A stretch of 64,000 nt of DNA, from assembly GCA_003246295.1 (NCBI GenBank), contig QKAS01000005.1, positions 1 through 64,000 of the forward strand. The letters are read 5' to 3'. A program made the translations under genes and the position numbers. Positions 25,707-34,078 of this stretch are shown piece by piece (position 1 is the stretch's first letter; the number at the start of each line of letters is the position of its first letter). Source of the stretch: Clostridia bacterium (GTDB lineage Bacteria; Bacillota; Clostridia; Lachnospirales; Lachnospiraceae). The notes beneath the pieces are model-generated. The model ran no database searches, was not told the DNA's origin, and saw only the letters and a list, made by a program, of their open reading frames with translations.

Positions 25707-26399
25707 ATGAATCTTGTTACATTTTCGGGGCCACCATCCTCTGGTAAGACCTCAGTCATTTTGAAAACAATTCAGGCAATCAGACAAAAGGGACAAAAAG
25801 TTGGTGTGGTGAAGTTTGATTGTCTCTATACAGAAGATGATATTTTATATGAAAAAGCAGGTGTTCCTGTAAAAAAAGGATTATCAGGTGCGTTATGTCC
25901 AGATCATTTTTTTGTCAGTAATATTGAAGAAGTTGTGCAGTGGGGTATCCAGAATCAATTAGATATACTCATTACAGAGAGTGCTGGCTTGTGTAATCGA
26001 TGTTCACCGCATATTAAAGACATTAAGGCGGTATGTGTTATTGATAATTTAAGTGGCATGAATACCCCAAAAAAAATAGGCCCGATGTTAAAAGCAGCTG
26101 ACATTGTGGTAATTACGAAAGGTGATATTGTGTCACAGGCAGAACGTGAAGTATTCTCATCCAGAGTCAGCTCTGTCAATGCAAAGGCAATTGTGATGCA
26201 TGTGAACGGACTGACGGGTCAGGGTGCATTCGAACTTAGTACATTACTGGAAGAGAAGGAACAGCAAATTAATTCTGTGAAAGGACTGGAACTGAGATTT
26301 TCAATGCCTTCAGCACTCTGCTCCTATTGCCTGGGTGAAAAAAGAATTGGGGAAGAGTATCAGATGGGAAATGTCAGAAAGATAGAGATAGGGGATTAA
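25707..26399 (+). CDS. UreG/HypB-like metallochaperone GTPase
   Basis: A 230-residue P-loop protein of the UreG/HypB/CobW group: Walker A GPPSSGKTS (8-16), a Walker-B-like LDILITESAGLC (85-96) and a base-recognition-like ITKGD (136-140). Cysteines in metal-site positions are Cys64, Cys96 and Cys99 (GLCNRCSPH) and Cys205/Cys208 (ALCSYC). Relatives use GTP hydrolysis to load nickel, cobalt or zinc into enzymes. The start is one base after the preceding stop (TAGTATG), so translation is coupled. Neither urease nor hydrogenase genes are nearby, so the client is unknown. Confidence 0.82.
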   Translation: MNLVTFSGPPSSGKTSVILKTIQAIRQKGQKVGVVKFDCLYTEDDILYEKAGVPVKKGLSGALCPDHFFVSNIEEVVQWGIQNQLDILITESAGLCNRCSPHIKDIKAVCVIDNLSGMNTPKKIGPMLKAADIVVITKGDIVSQAEREVFSSRVSSVNAKAIVMHVNGLTGQGAFELSTLLEEKEQQINSVKGLELRFSMPSALCSYCLGEKRIGEEYQMGNVRKIEIGD

Positions 26400-26400
26400 T

Positions 26401-27417
26401 ATGATTACAAAATCAATAGTAGAGCAGATGACGATTCTTGAACTATATTCAAAATACCCATTTGTATTAAGCTATTTTGAAAATAATAAACTTAATATCA
26501 CTGGACACGAGAATAAAAAAGTACAGGAGTATAAGGAACAGTTTGAGGAGCATGAGCTGGAAGAATGGGCAATTGATCTTTCAAAACTTGAAGAGGAGCT
26601 GGCTGAATATATCAATCAAATGCTTTCGTTTTTAGGAGAAGAGCAAGAACAAAGTGTATCCTCACTAACCATACTTCCGGGAAAAGATAAAACTGGAATA
26701 CCTGAAACATTTCAGGAATTCGTGATTCAAAAGAGCGATATTATTGCAATCGTAGGGCCTACCGGTTCTGGGAAATCACGTTTGCTTGCTGATATTGAAT
26801 GGACGGCAAAAGGAGATACACCAACAGGAAGAAGCATTCTGATCAATGGACAGGAAGCGGATAACAAATGGCGTTTTTCAGGGAGCAACAAACTGGTGGC
26901 GCAGTTGTCACAGAATATGAACTTTGTCATTGACCTGACCGTTGGAGAGTTTATCGAACTGCATGCAAAAAGCCGTCTGGTAGAAAATCCAGAACAGGTT
27001 GTAAAAAGAATCGTTGAAGCAGCCAATTATCTTGCAGGAGAAAAATTTAAATATGATACGCCTGTTACTTCACTTAGCGGTGGACAATCAAGAGCACTCA
27101 TGATAGCAGATACTGCAATCTTAAGCACTTCTCCAATTGTTTTAATTGATGAAATTGAGAATGCAGGTATCGATCGAAAAAAAGCATTAAAATTACTGGT
27201 TGGTGAAGAAAAAATCGTATTAATGGCAACCCATGATCCAACACTTGCACTTATGGCGAAGAAAAGAATTGTAATTAAAAATGGTGGTATTTCAAAAATA
27301 ATTGAGACATCAGAGGAAGAAAAAAAGATTCTGATAAAATTAGAAGAGATGGATGAAAAAATTCAGTCGCTGCGTGCCGATCTGCGTGCAGGAGAATATG
27401 TAAAAGGAGATTTTTAG
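26401..27417 (+). CDS. Soluble ABC-type ATPase with DUF1858-like N-terminus
   Basis: A 338-residue protein. Residues 1-78 contain ILELYSKYPFVLSYFENNKL, resembling the DUF1858-like start of the first operon gene. Residues 100-296 are a complete ABC ATPase: Walker A GPTGSGKS (119-126), signature LSGGQ (225-229), Walker B IVLIDE (246-251) and H-loop His278. A short coiled coil closes it. No membrane-domain gene is in the operon, so this is probably not a transporter but an ATP-driven assembly or release factor. It starts one base after the GTPase stop. Confidence 0.82.
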   Translation: MITKSIVEQMTILELYSKYPFVLSYFENNKLNITGHENKKVQEYKEQFEEHELEEWAIDLSKLEEELAEYINQMLSFLGEEQEQSVSSLTILPGKDKTGIPETFQEFVIQKSDIIAIVGPTGSGKSRLLADIEWTAKGDTPTGRSILINGQEADNKWRFSGSNKLVAQLSQNMNFVIDLTVGEFIELHAKSRLVENPEQVVKRIVEAANYLAGEKFKYDTPVTSLSGGQSRALMIADTAILSTSPIVLIDEIENAGIDRKKALKLLVGEEKIVLMATHDPTLALMAKKRIVIKNGGISKIIETSEEEKKILIKLEEMDEKIQSLRADLRAGEYVKGDF

Positions 27418-27418
27418 T

Positions 27419-27664
27419 ATGCATGAAGGATGTTCAGGAAGTTTTCAGGATGGGAAACAGGTAGTAGATAAAATTAGAATGATGGGATTTTCAGAGCAGT
27501 ATATGCCAGTACCACTTCCAATAGAGTGTGAATGTGGTGAACGCTTTGATATGGAAAAATTTGAGGACAGATGTCCTGTCTGCGGCATGGTATTTGGTGT
27601 CACACCATGTCATGCATTTGATCCTGCAAATGTTATGGCCGCAGGAATTGGGTACGAAGAATAG
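27419..27664 (+). CDS. Small cysteine-rich (zinc-ribbon-like) protein
   Basis: An 81-residue protein with Cys5, a ribbon CECG (37-40) and CPVCG (52-56), and a late CHAF (64-67). The four central cysteines could bind one metal ion as a zinc ribbon or rubredoxin-like knuckle. I do not recognise a named family. It starts one base after the ATPase stop and ends the operon, so it may be the electron or metal carrier, or the substrate, of the GTPase/ATPase pair. Confidence 0.75.
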   Translation: MHEGCSGSFQDGKQVVDKIRMMGFSEQYMPVPLPIECECGERFDMEKFEDRCPVCGMVFGVTPCHAFDPANVMAAGIGYEE

Positions 27665-27778
27665 GCTCGGGAATACAGAGAGCAATTAATTGAAATAACA
27701 CAGCAATTATATAGAATGAAATATTTAGAATTTTGACTTATATTCATAGTAAGTAGAAGGATATAAGGAGGAGTTCAA

Positions 27779-30700
27779 ATGAGTGAAGCAAAGGTCTGGG
27801 TAGAAAAAGTAACAATACCTACTTATGAAATTGGAGAAGCAGAAAAAACACCAATGTTTTTAGAAAAAAGGGTATATCAGGGAAGCAGCGGTAAAGTATA
27901 CCCTTATGCAACAATTGAAACAATCAGTGATCAGAAAAAAGACAAGGAATACACAGCAGTATACCTGGAAAATGAGTATATTAAAGTTATGGTGCTGCCT
28001 GAACTTGGGGGCAGAATACAACGTGCTTATGACAAAACAAATGATTATGATTTCGTATATTATAACCAAGTGATTAAACCTGCACTTGTAGGGCTTACAG
28101 GACCTTGGATTTCTGGAGGAATAGAATTTAACTGGCCACAGCATCACAGACCAACTACATTTTTACCGGTAGATTATGTATTGGACGAAGCGGAAGATGG
28201 AAGTAAATCAGTTCTTGTTCATGATGTTGATCAGATGTATGGAACCAAAGGAATCGCAAAATTCACACTTTATCCGGGGAAAGCTTATATTGAGATTACA
28301 GGACAGCTTTATAACAGAACACCATATGCACAAACTTTTTTATGGTGGGCCAATCCTGCTGTTGCTGTCAATGAAAATACGCAATCTATTTTTCCTCCTG
28401 ATGTGCATGCAGTCATGGATCATGGAAAACGCGATGTTTCAAGATTCCCAATTGCAACAGGTGTTTACTACAAGCATGATTACAGCGAAGGGGTAGATAT
28501 TTCACGTTACAAAAATATTCCGGTTCCAACTTCCTATATGGCGGAGAAATCAAACTATGATTTTGTAGGTGGATACGATTATGCAAAAGAAGCCGGAATC
28601 CTTCACGTTGCAGATCATCATATTTCACCTGGAAAAAAACAGTGGACTTGGGGATGCGGTGATTTCGGTAAAGCATGGGATAGAAATCTGACTGATGAAG
28701 ATGGACCTTACATTGAATTAATGACGGGCGTGTTTACTGATAATCAGCCGGATTTTACATGGCTAAAACCATTTGAAGAAAAAACATTCAAACAATATTT
28801 CATGCCTTATAAAGAAGTGAGGCAGGTCAAAAATGCAACTAAAGAAGCAGCATGTAAGCTGGAGTGCACAGATAACAAGGTATCAATTGTTGTCTATACA
28901 ACCGCATTATATGAAAATGCTACGGTGATCCTTCATCATAAAGGAGAAACCGTATTCCAGGAATCTGCTACCATATCACCAACACAGGTCTATAAACATG
29001 ATTACGGGATGGTGGATTTGACAGAAGAAGAACTAGAGTTACAAGTGCTGTCTGCACAAGGCGACTGTCTGGTCAAATATCATCCTGAAAAGAAAAAAAT
29101 TACACAGGTACCAGAACCAGCAAAACCAGCAACAGAACCTTCAAAGATATTGACAATAGAAGAACTATATCTGACGGGGCTTCATATTGAACAATACAGA
29201 CATGCTACTTATCAGCCAGATGATTATTATCTGGAGGGCTTAAAAAGAGATTCTGGAGATATCAGAATCAACAATGCGTATGGTTCACTATTAATGAGAA
29301 GAGGAAGATTTGATCTCGCTGAAGCCTATTTATTAAAAGCACTTGAAAGACTGACAGAAAGAAATCCTAACCCTTATCATGGAGAAACTTTTTATTTACT
29401 TGGAGTATGCATGTTTTATCAAAACCGTATAGAAGATGCATATGATTATTTTTACAAGGCATCATGGAGTAATGAACAACAGGAAATGGCTTTTTATTAT
29501 ATCGCAGCAATCGATGCACGCAGTGGTAAGTTAGATAAGAGTCTTGAACATGTTGAAAAAGCATTGATTAAAAATAGCCATAACATCAAAGCAAGAGCTT
29601 TAAAAGCATGGTTATTAAGAAGAATGGGAAAACAACAGCAAGCATTCATTTTAATAAGAGAAAATCTGACGTTAGATCCATTTGATTTTGTCTCAGGTTA
29701 TGAAGAAATAAAAATAGTTCACAGTAAGGAAACATGGTTCGTTCTTAAAAATAAGATGAGAGATTTTCACGAGAATTACTTAATGGCGGCCAAGGATTAT
29801 GCGGAGTTTGGCGCATATGAAGAAGCAGTTGAACTACTGGATGACTGTCCTGTTAAGTCACCAATGATATTTTATTATAAAGCGTTCTATCAGAATAAAT
29901 TGAGATCGGATTTTAAAGAAACCTTGGTTCTGGCAGAAAATCACTCCTCAGACTATTGTTTTCCAAATAAACTTGAAGATATTGAAGTTTTAAAGTTTGC
30001 AATGAGTTATGGTTGTGAAAAAAGAGCGCCTTATTATCTTGGAAATCTCTTCTACGATAAAATGCAATGGCAGGAAGCGATAGAAAACTGGGAATTGTCA
30101 GCAAAAAATGATGCAAATTTTGCAATTGTTCACAGAAATCTCTCACTTGCTTATTATAATAAACTGGGCAATCAGGAAATGGCAAAGAAAGAAATGGAAC
30201 TTGCATTGAAACTGGAACCAGAAAATGCAAGGATTTTCTTAGAACTTGATCAACTTTATAAGAAATTAAATTGGGATAATTCATCAAGACTGACAGAATA
30301 TGAGAAGAATCAAGACATAATAAAACAAAGAGATGACCTTTATATTGAATATATTACGCTTTTAAATAGTTGCCAAAGATTTGAGGATGCCTATCAGTGT
30401 TTAAGGAACCATCATTTCCATCCATGGGAAGGTGGCGAAGGAAAAGTAACAACACAATATAAAATCGCACTTGTTGAAATGGCTAAATCAGAAATGATAA
30501 AAGGCAATTATGATCATGCTGAGGACTATTTAAGAAATGCATTTACATACCCGGAAAATCTTGGAGAAGGAAAGTTGGAAGGAACGAAGGACAATCATAT
30601 TCATTACTATCTTGGCATCATCCATGAAATAAAGGGAGACCAGAAAGCAGCAGAATTAAGCTTCCAGAAAGCGACCGCGAAAACGGACGAACCATCCGGT

Positions 30701-31051
30701 ATTATGTATTACAATGACCAGCCAGCAGACATGATACTATATCAGGGAATGGCATATTTGAAACTAGGTGAATTAACAAAAGCGAAAGCATGTTTCTATC
30801 GGCTCATAGATTTTGGAGAAAGGAATCTGGAAAAAGAGGTCAAAATTGAGTATTTCGCAGTTTCACTACCTGATTTTTTAATTTATGAGGAAGATTATCA
30901 AAAAAGGAATCAGGCACATTGCAATTATTTAATTGCATTAGGGAATATAGGGCTTGGGAATAGAGAAGAAGCATTGAAATACCTGGATAAGACAGAAGTT
31001 TTAGAACCATCCCATCAAATGTGTGTCATCTATAAAAATATGATACAATAA
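27779..31051 (+). CDS. DUF5107 domain protein with TPR repeats
   Basis: A 1090-residue cytosolic protein. Residues about 30-370 match DUF5107, a galactose-mutarotase-like beta-sandwich (LENEYIKVMVLPELGGRIQ, GGIEFNWPQHHRP, FLWWANPAV, GCGDFGKAWDRNLTDEDGPY). From about 460 to the end are tetratricopeptide repeats (for example FDLAEAYLLKALERL, LDKSLEHVEKALI). DUF5107-TPR proteins usually sit in sugar-utilisation loci and are thought to act on, or sense, a glycan or sugar. Nothing next to it names the sugar. It has an AAGGAGGAG ribosome site and no close partner other than the small gene at 31128. Confidence 0.9.
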   Translation: MSEAKVWVEKVTIPTYEIGEAEKTPMFLEKRVYQGSSGKVYPYATIETISDQKKDKEYTAVYLENEYIKVMVLPELGGRIQRAYDKTNDYDFVYYNQVIKPALVGLTGPWISGGIEFNWPQHHRPTTFLPVDYVLDEAEDGSKSVLVHDVDQMYGTKGIAKFTLYPGKAYIEITGQLYNRTPYAQTFLWWANPAVAVNENTQSIFPPDVHAVMDHGKRDVSRFPIATGVYYKHDYSEGVDISRYKNIPVPTSYMAEKSNYDFVGGYDYAKEAGILHVADHHISPGKKQWTWGCGDFGKAWDRNLTDEDGPYIELMTGVFTDNQPDFTWLKPFEEKTFKQYFMPYKEVRQVKNATKEAACKLECTDNKVSIVVYTTALYENATVILHHKGETVFQESATISPTQVYKHDYGMVDLTEEELELQVLSAQGDCLVKYHPEKKKITQVPEPAKPATEPSKILTIEELYLTGLHIEQYRHATYQPDDYYLEGLKRDSGDIRINNAYGSLLMRRGRFDLAEAYLLKALERLTERNPNPYHGETFYLLGVCMFYQNRIEDAYDYFYKASWSNEQQEMAFYYIAAIDARSGKLDKSLEHVEKALIKNSHNIKARALKAWLLRRMGKQQQAFILIRENLTLDPFDFVSGYEEIKIVHSKETWFVLKNKMRDFHENYLMAAKDYAEFGAYEEAVELLDDCPVKSPMIFYYKAFYQNKLRSDFKETLVLAENHSSDYCFPNKLEDIEVLKFAMSYGCEKRAPYYLGNLFYDKMQWQEAIENWELSAKNDANFAIVHRNLSLAYYNKLGNQEMAKKEMELALKLEPENARIFLELDQLYKKLNWDNSSRLTEYEKNQDIIKQRDDLYIEYITLLNSCQRFEDAYQCLRNHHFHPWEGGEGKVTTQYKIALVEMAKSEMIKGNYDHAEDYLRNAFTYPENLGEGKLEGTKDNHIHYYLGIIHEIKGDQKAAELSFQKATAKTDEPSGIMYYNDQPADMILYQGMAYLKLGELTKAKACFYRLIDFGERNLEKEVKIEYFAVSLPDFLIYEEDYQKRNQAHCNYLIALGNIGLGNREEALKYLDKTEVLEPSHQMCVIYKNMIQ

Positions 31052-31127
31052 TACCAAACTGAAGACTAGGGCACAATACAGTACTGATAACCGTAAGCGA
31101 GTTACCTTAAGGGTAAGGGGGTATCAT

Positions 31128-31322
31128 ATGTCATATGTAAAGACGAAAGATGTATTGGGAACTGTTAATCGTGGTGATGTGGCGGGTGCAAGAAAATTTT
31201 CTATCCAAGAGATTTCTCGTGATGACTTATTTTCTGTTACCCGCGAAGTTGAGAAAGAGACTGGCATAAGTTTTATTACACATGCCCAGGATGAACAGGC
31301 GAAACAAATCTTATATTGGTAA
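31128..31322 (+). CDS. Small uncharacterised protein (64 aa)
   Basis: A 64-residue soluble protein starting MSYVKTKDVLGTVNRG, with no recognised domain or cysteines. The start follows a G-rich GTAAGGGGGT site. A small hairpin (TTACC-TTAA-GGGTAA, about 31102-31116) overlaps the region just before it. The composition looks coding (balanced, acidic C-half). It ends five bases before the convergent DsbA-like gene. I call it a gene, with moderate confidence. Confidence 0.6.
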   Translation: MSYVKTKDVLGTVNRGDVAGARKFSIQEISRDDLFSVTREVEKETGISFITHAQDEQAKQILYW

Positions 31323-31326
31323 AGAT

Positions 31327-31830
31327 CTAATGTGTATTGGAGTCTAAAAACTGAAACAGAGCCTCTTTAGAGATACCAATACCTTCAATAGATTCAAGGA
31401 CTTCGTTCTCGGTAATATAGTGGGGAACGACCATGATTTTTAATGTGTGGTAGGCAGTCTGATTTGCATTATCCAGATTATTTTGATACTGTCCAGACCT
31501 GATTGTATTCCTGAATACCTGGGGATCGATCAGGTCTTTTACAATATCGGAAAGTACATCAATATTTTCGATATCAGCACGTTGTTGAAACCGTGCATTG
31601 AAAATCGCAGTATTATAAGCCCACAGATCAACACCTAGTTCTTTTGCAAGAAACATACCACGAATACATAAGTCGGTATGTTTTCCAAAACTTTCAGGTC
31701 TGGGATGGATTTCAAACGGATGAAATTCAATGGTAAGTTCAGGGTGAAGCAGTTTGTATTCTGACAACTCTATAAAACTCTGATAACAAAAAGGACAGAT
31801 ATAGTCAAAATAAAAATCGGTATTCTTCAT
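31327..31830 (-). CDS. DsbA-like thiol oxidoreductase (FrnE-like)
   Basis: About 167 residues with a thioredoxin fold: YFDYICPFCYQSF carries the CPFC active site (Cys12, Cys15), then FHPFEIHPRPES, and a helical insert. The cis-Pro region VVPHYITENEVLESIEG completes the fold. It resembles FrnE-like or 2-hydroxychromene-2-carboxylate-isomerase-like DsbA proteins, which act in the cytosol. Start at ATG 31830 (MKNTDF), eight bases after GGAG; the ATG at 31836 is too close to it. A tandem 11-base repeat array lies 57 bases upstream. Confidence 0.85.
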   Translation of the reverse strand: MKNTDFYFDYICPFCYQSFIELSEYKLLHPELTIEFHPFEIHPRPESFGKHTDLCIRGMFLAKELGVDLWAYNTAIFNARFQQRADIENIDVLSDIVKDLIDPQVFRNTIRSGQYQNNLDNANQTAYHTLKIMVVPHYITENEVLESIEGIGISKEALFQFLDSNTH

Positions 31831-31886
31831 AGGCATAACTCCTTTCGAAATATAAAATCAGTATAAAGCTAACACGGACAGGAATC

Positions 31887-31941
31887 AATAAAGAAAGCAT
31901 TATGAAAGTATAATGAAAGTATAATGAAAGTGTGAAAATTT
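31887..31941. repeat. Tandem 11-base repeats (PHO-box-like)
   Basis: Four to five consecutive 11-base units ending TGAAAG or a near match: AATAAAGAAAG, CATTATGAAAG, TATAATGAAAG, TATAATGAAAG, then TGTGAAAATTT. Read on the minus strand, they are CTTTCAT-like units at one-helical-turn spacing. That is the layout of OmpR/PhoB-type response-regulator sites. They lie upstream of the DsbA-like gene (minus) and 97 bases before the XRE gene (plus). Confidence 0.6.
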
Positions 31942-32037
31942 CTCTACGATTCGTAGGTTGGATATTTGACTGAACCGAGGTATCGTAAAGAAAGACGTTA
32001 ATTGATATTATAGGGTTCAAAGAAAGGTAGAAAAAGT

Positions 32038-32616
32038 ATGTATGTTACAGGAAGTATTATAAAAAATTTACGCGAGAAAAAGCATTTAACGCAAAAAGAG
32101 CTGGCTGAAAAACTTTTATTAAGTGATAAAACAATATCTAAGTGGGAAACAGACAGAGGACTGCCCGATATTTCATTTATTGGTCCGCTTGCAGCAATTT
32201 TGGGCGTATCTGTTGCAGAACTATTGATGGGAGAACAGATTGTGAATCAAAATCCATCAGCAAACATGAAAAAAACACAATTCTATGTCTGCCCAGTCTG
32301 TGGTAATGTGATTCAGGCAGTAGGAAGTGGAGCCTATCATTGCTGTGGTATTTTGTTACCGGTTGCAGAAGTAGAGGAAGCCGATGAATCACATGTGCTC
32401 CCTATTGAAATCATTGATAATGAACTCTACATCAACGTAGAACATCCTATGACAAAAGAACACTATATATCTTTTATAGCTTATGTAACGTCAAATAGGG
32501 TTGAGCTTGTGAAATTATATCCAGAGCAGAATGCGGAATGTCGATTTGCAAAAAAAGGACATGGATTTTTATATCTGTATTGCAATCAGCATGGTCTTTA
32601 CCGTATCATGGTATAA
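32038..32616 (+). CDS. XRE-type HTH fused to desulfoferrodoxin/superoxide reductase
   Basis: A 192-residue fusion. Residues 5-65 are an XRE HTH (LTQKELAEKLLLSDKTISKWE). Residues 82-190 form a desulfoferrodoxin: a desulforedoxin-type Fe(Cys)4 centre from Cys85, Cys88, Cys102 and Cys103. It also has a full superoxide-reductase centre ligand set: His119, His136, His142, Cys182 and His185 (EHPMTKEHY, YCNQHGL). It could be a superoxide-sensing repressor, or an enzyme tethered to DNA. Its position downstream of an 11-base repeat array and upstream of a hydrolase gene leaves the targets open. Confidence 0.88.
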   Translation: MYVTGSIIKNLREKKHLTQKELAEKLLLSDKTISKWETDRGLPDISFIGPLAAILGVSVAELLMGEQIVNQNPSANMKKTQFYVCPVCGNVIQAVGSGAYHCCGILLPVAEVEEADESHVLPIEIIDNELYINVEHPMTKEHYISFIAYVTSNRVELVKLYPEQNAECRFAKKGHGFLYLYCNQHGLYRIMV

Positions 32617-32640
32617 AAGAATAGAAAGAAGGAGATTTCA

Positions 32641-33522
32641 ATGTCGCTTACAAGCTATATGGTTAACAGGTCTTTTCATAAAGGAGATACGATTAGGGAT
32701 GCAGGGCTGACAACGCCGGATGATATAAAACGTTATGATCATATTCAGTATGGGGCTGATGCAACATGGAACCTTCTGGATCTCTATTGCCCAAAAGAAC
32801 GTCATGAGAAACTACCTGTTATCATAAGTGTTCATGGAGGTGGATGGGTCTATGGGAGCAAAGAAGTATACCAGTGGTATTGTATGAGTCTTGCACAACG
32901 AGGTTTTATGGTCGTGAATTTTACTTACAGACTTGCACCAAAGTTTAAGTATCCTGCTCCAATCGAAGATACCAATCAGGTGTTTGCCTGGGTGCTCGAA
33001 CATGCAAAGGAATATGGGATGGATAAGGACCGTATTTTTGCAGTCGGTGATTCGGCTGGGGCACATATGCTGGCACTATATACCTGTATCTGTACCAATC
33101 CTTCTTATGCAAAATTATATTCCTTTCAGACACCTGAGTCATTTGTGCCAAAGGCGATTGGTTTGAATTGTGGTGTATATGATATTTTTATGGCGATAAA
33201 TGATAATGCTATGGGTATGATGAAACGGCTGATGAGGGATTTTTTAGGGAAAAAATTCCATGAAAATGCAGTCAATGCCAATCCAATTGCCTATTTAACA
33301 AAAGAGTTTCCACCAGTCTATCTTATGACATCCACAGGAGATTTTCTCCTGAATCAGGCACCGGTTCTTGCAGATAAACTTGATGCGCTTGGGGTATCTT
33401 ATGAATATAAGATATATGGAACAAATGACGATCCGCTTCCTCATGTGTTTCATTGCAATATAAAAACAACGGATGCGAAGATTTGTAATGATGAAGAGAC
33501 TGCATTCTTCCTAAAACAATAA
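32641..33522 (+). CDS. Alpha/beta hydrolase (carboxylesterase-like)
   Basis: A 293-residue hydrolase of the hormone-sensitive-lipase/carboxylesterase type: HGGGW (65-69) forms the oxyanion hole, GDSAGA carries the nucleophile Ser138, and the late His is in PLPHVFHC. No signal peptide, so cytosolic; it should hydrolyse short acyl esters. GAAGGAG precedes the start, 24 bases after the XRE-SOR gene, so the two are probably co-transcribed. A terminator follows. Confidence 0.88.
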   Translation: MSLTSYMVNRSFHKGDTIRDAGLTTPDDIKRYDHIQYGADATWNLLDLYCPKERHEKLPVIISVHGGGWVYGSKEVYQWYCMSLAQRGFMVVNFTYRLAPKFKYPAPIEDTNQVFAWVLEHAKEYGMDKDRIFAVGDSAGAHMLALYTCICTNPSYAKLYSFQTPESFVPKAIGLNCGVYDIFMAINDNAMGMMKRLMRDFLGKKFHENAVNANPIAYLTKEFPPVYLMTSTGDFLLNQAPVLADKLDALGVSYEYKIYGTNDDPLPHVFHCNIKTTDAKICNDEETAFFLKQ

Positions 33523-33535
33523 ATGTAAAAATGGT

Positions 33536-33571
33536 AAGTGCTTTTTTCGAAATTGAAAGAAGCACTTTTTT
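33536..33571 (+). terminator. Terminator after the carboxylesterase
   Basis: AAGTGCTTTTTTC (33536-33548) pairs with GAAAGAAGCACTT (33555-33567) with one wobble pair, followed by TTTT. Confidence 0.8.
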
Positions 33572-33634
33572 AACTTTCTATGAAATGAATTATCAGCTAT
33601 AATTATGTTAATACAAAGAAGAAAGGTAATACAT

Positions 33635-33976
33635 ATGAATATTCAGATTTTTGGAACAACAAAATGCTTTGAAACAAAAAAAGCACAGCGTTATTTTAAA
33701 GAAAGAAATATAAAATTTCAATTGATAGATCTCAAAGAGAAGGAAATGAGTAAAGGTGAGTTTACCAGTGTGAGACAGTCCGTAGGGGGGCTTGAAAAAA
33801 TGATTCATATGAATTGTAAGGATCAGGAAACCATCAATCTGATCAAATACCTGGCAGAAGAAGACAGGGAAGAAAAAGTGATGGAAAATCAGCACGTGCT
33901 GTTGACACCAATTGTTCGTAATGGAAAACTTGCAACTGTTGGATTTCAGCCTGAAGTCTGGAAAAACTGGAAGTAA
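33635..33976 (+). CDS. ArsC/Spx-family thioredoxin-fold protein
   Basis: About 113 residues of the ArsC/Spx family: FGTTKCFETKKAQRYF with a single N-terminal Cys11, then FQLIDLKEKEMSKGE and the C-terminal LLTPIVRNGKLATVGFQPE (cis-Pro region). With Cys11 not followed by a CxxC partner, it is closer to arsenate-reductase-like proteins of unknown substrate than to redox-switched Spx. ATG 33635 follows AGAAAGG; an ATG at 33605 lacks a site. Confidence 0.82.
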   Translation: MNIQIFGTTKCFETKKAQRYFKERNIKFQLIDLKEKEMSKGEFTSVRQSVGGLEKMIHMNCKDQETINLIKYLAEEDREEKVMENQHVLLTPIVRNGKLATVGFQPEVWKNWK

Positions 33977-34078
33977 AAAACAATTGTATCAAAAAGAAGA
34001 AAAGCATATACTGAATAGAAAGAATATAAAAATATATTGACTGGAATTATCAAAATGTGATGCAAAACAGGAAAAATT

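Noticed and set aside
24470..27417. Calling the binding-protein and ATPase genes a standard ABC importer.
   Set aside because: The binding protein has no signal peptide and no membrane permease is encoded in the operon.
29913..30287. A 124-codon minus-strand frame inside the DUF5107 gene.
   Set aside because: Shadow of the TPR-coding strand; no ribosome site or family match.
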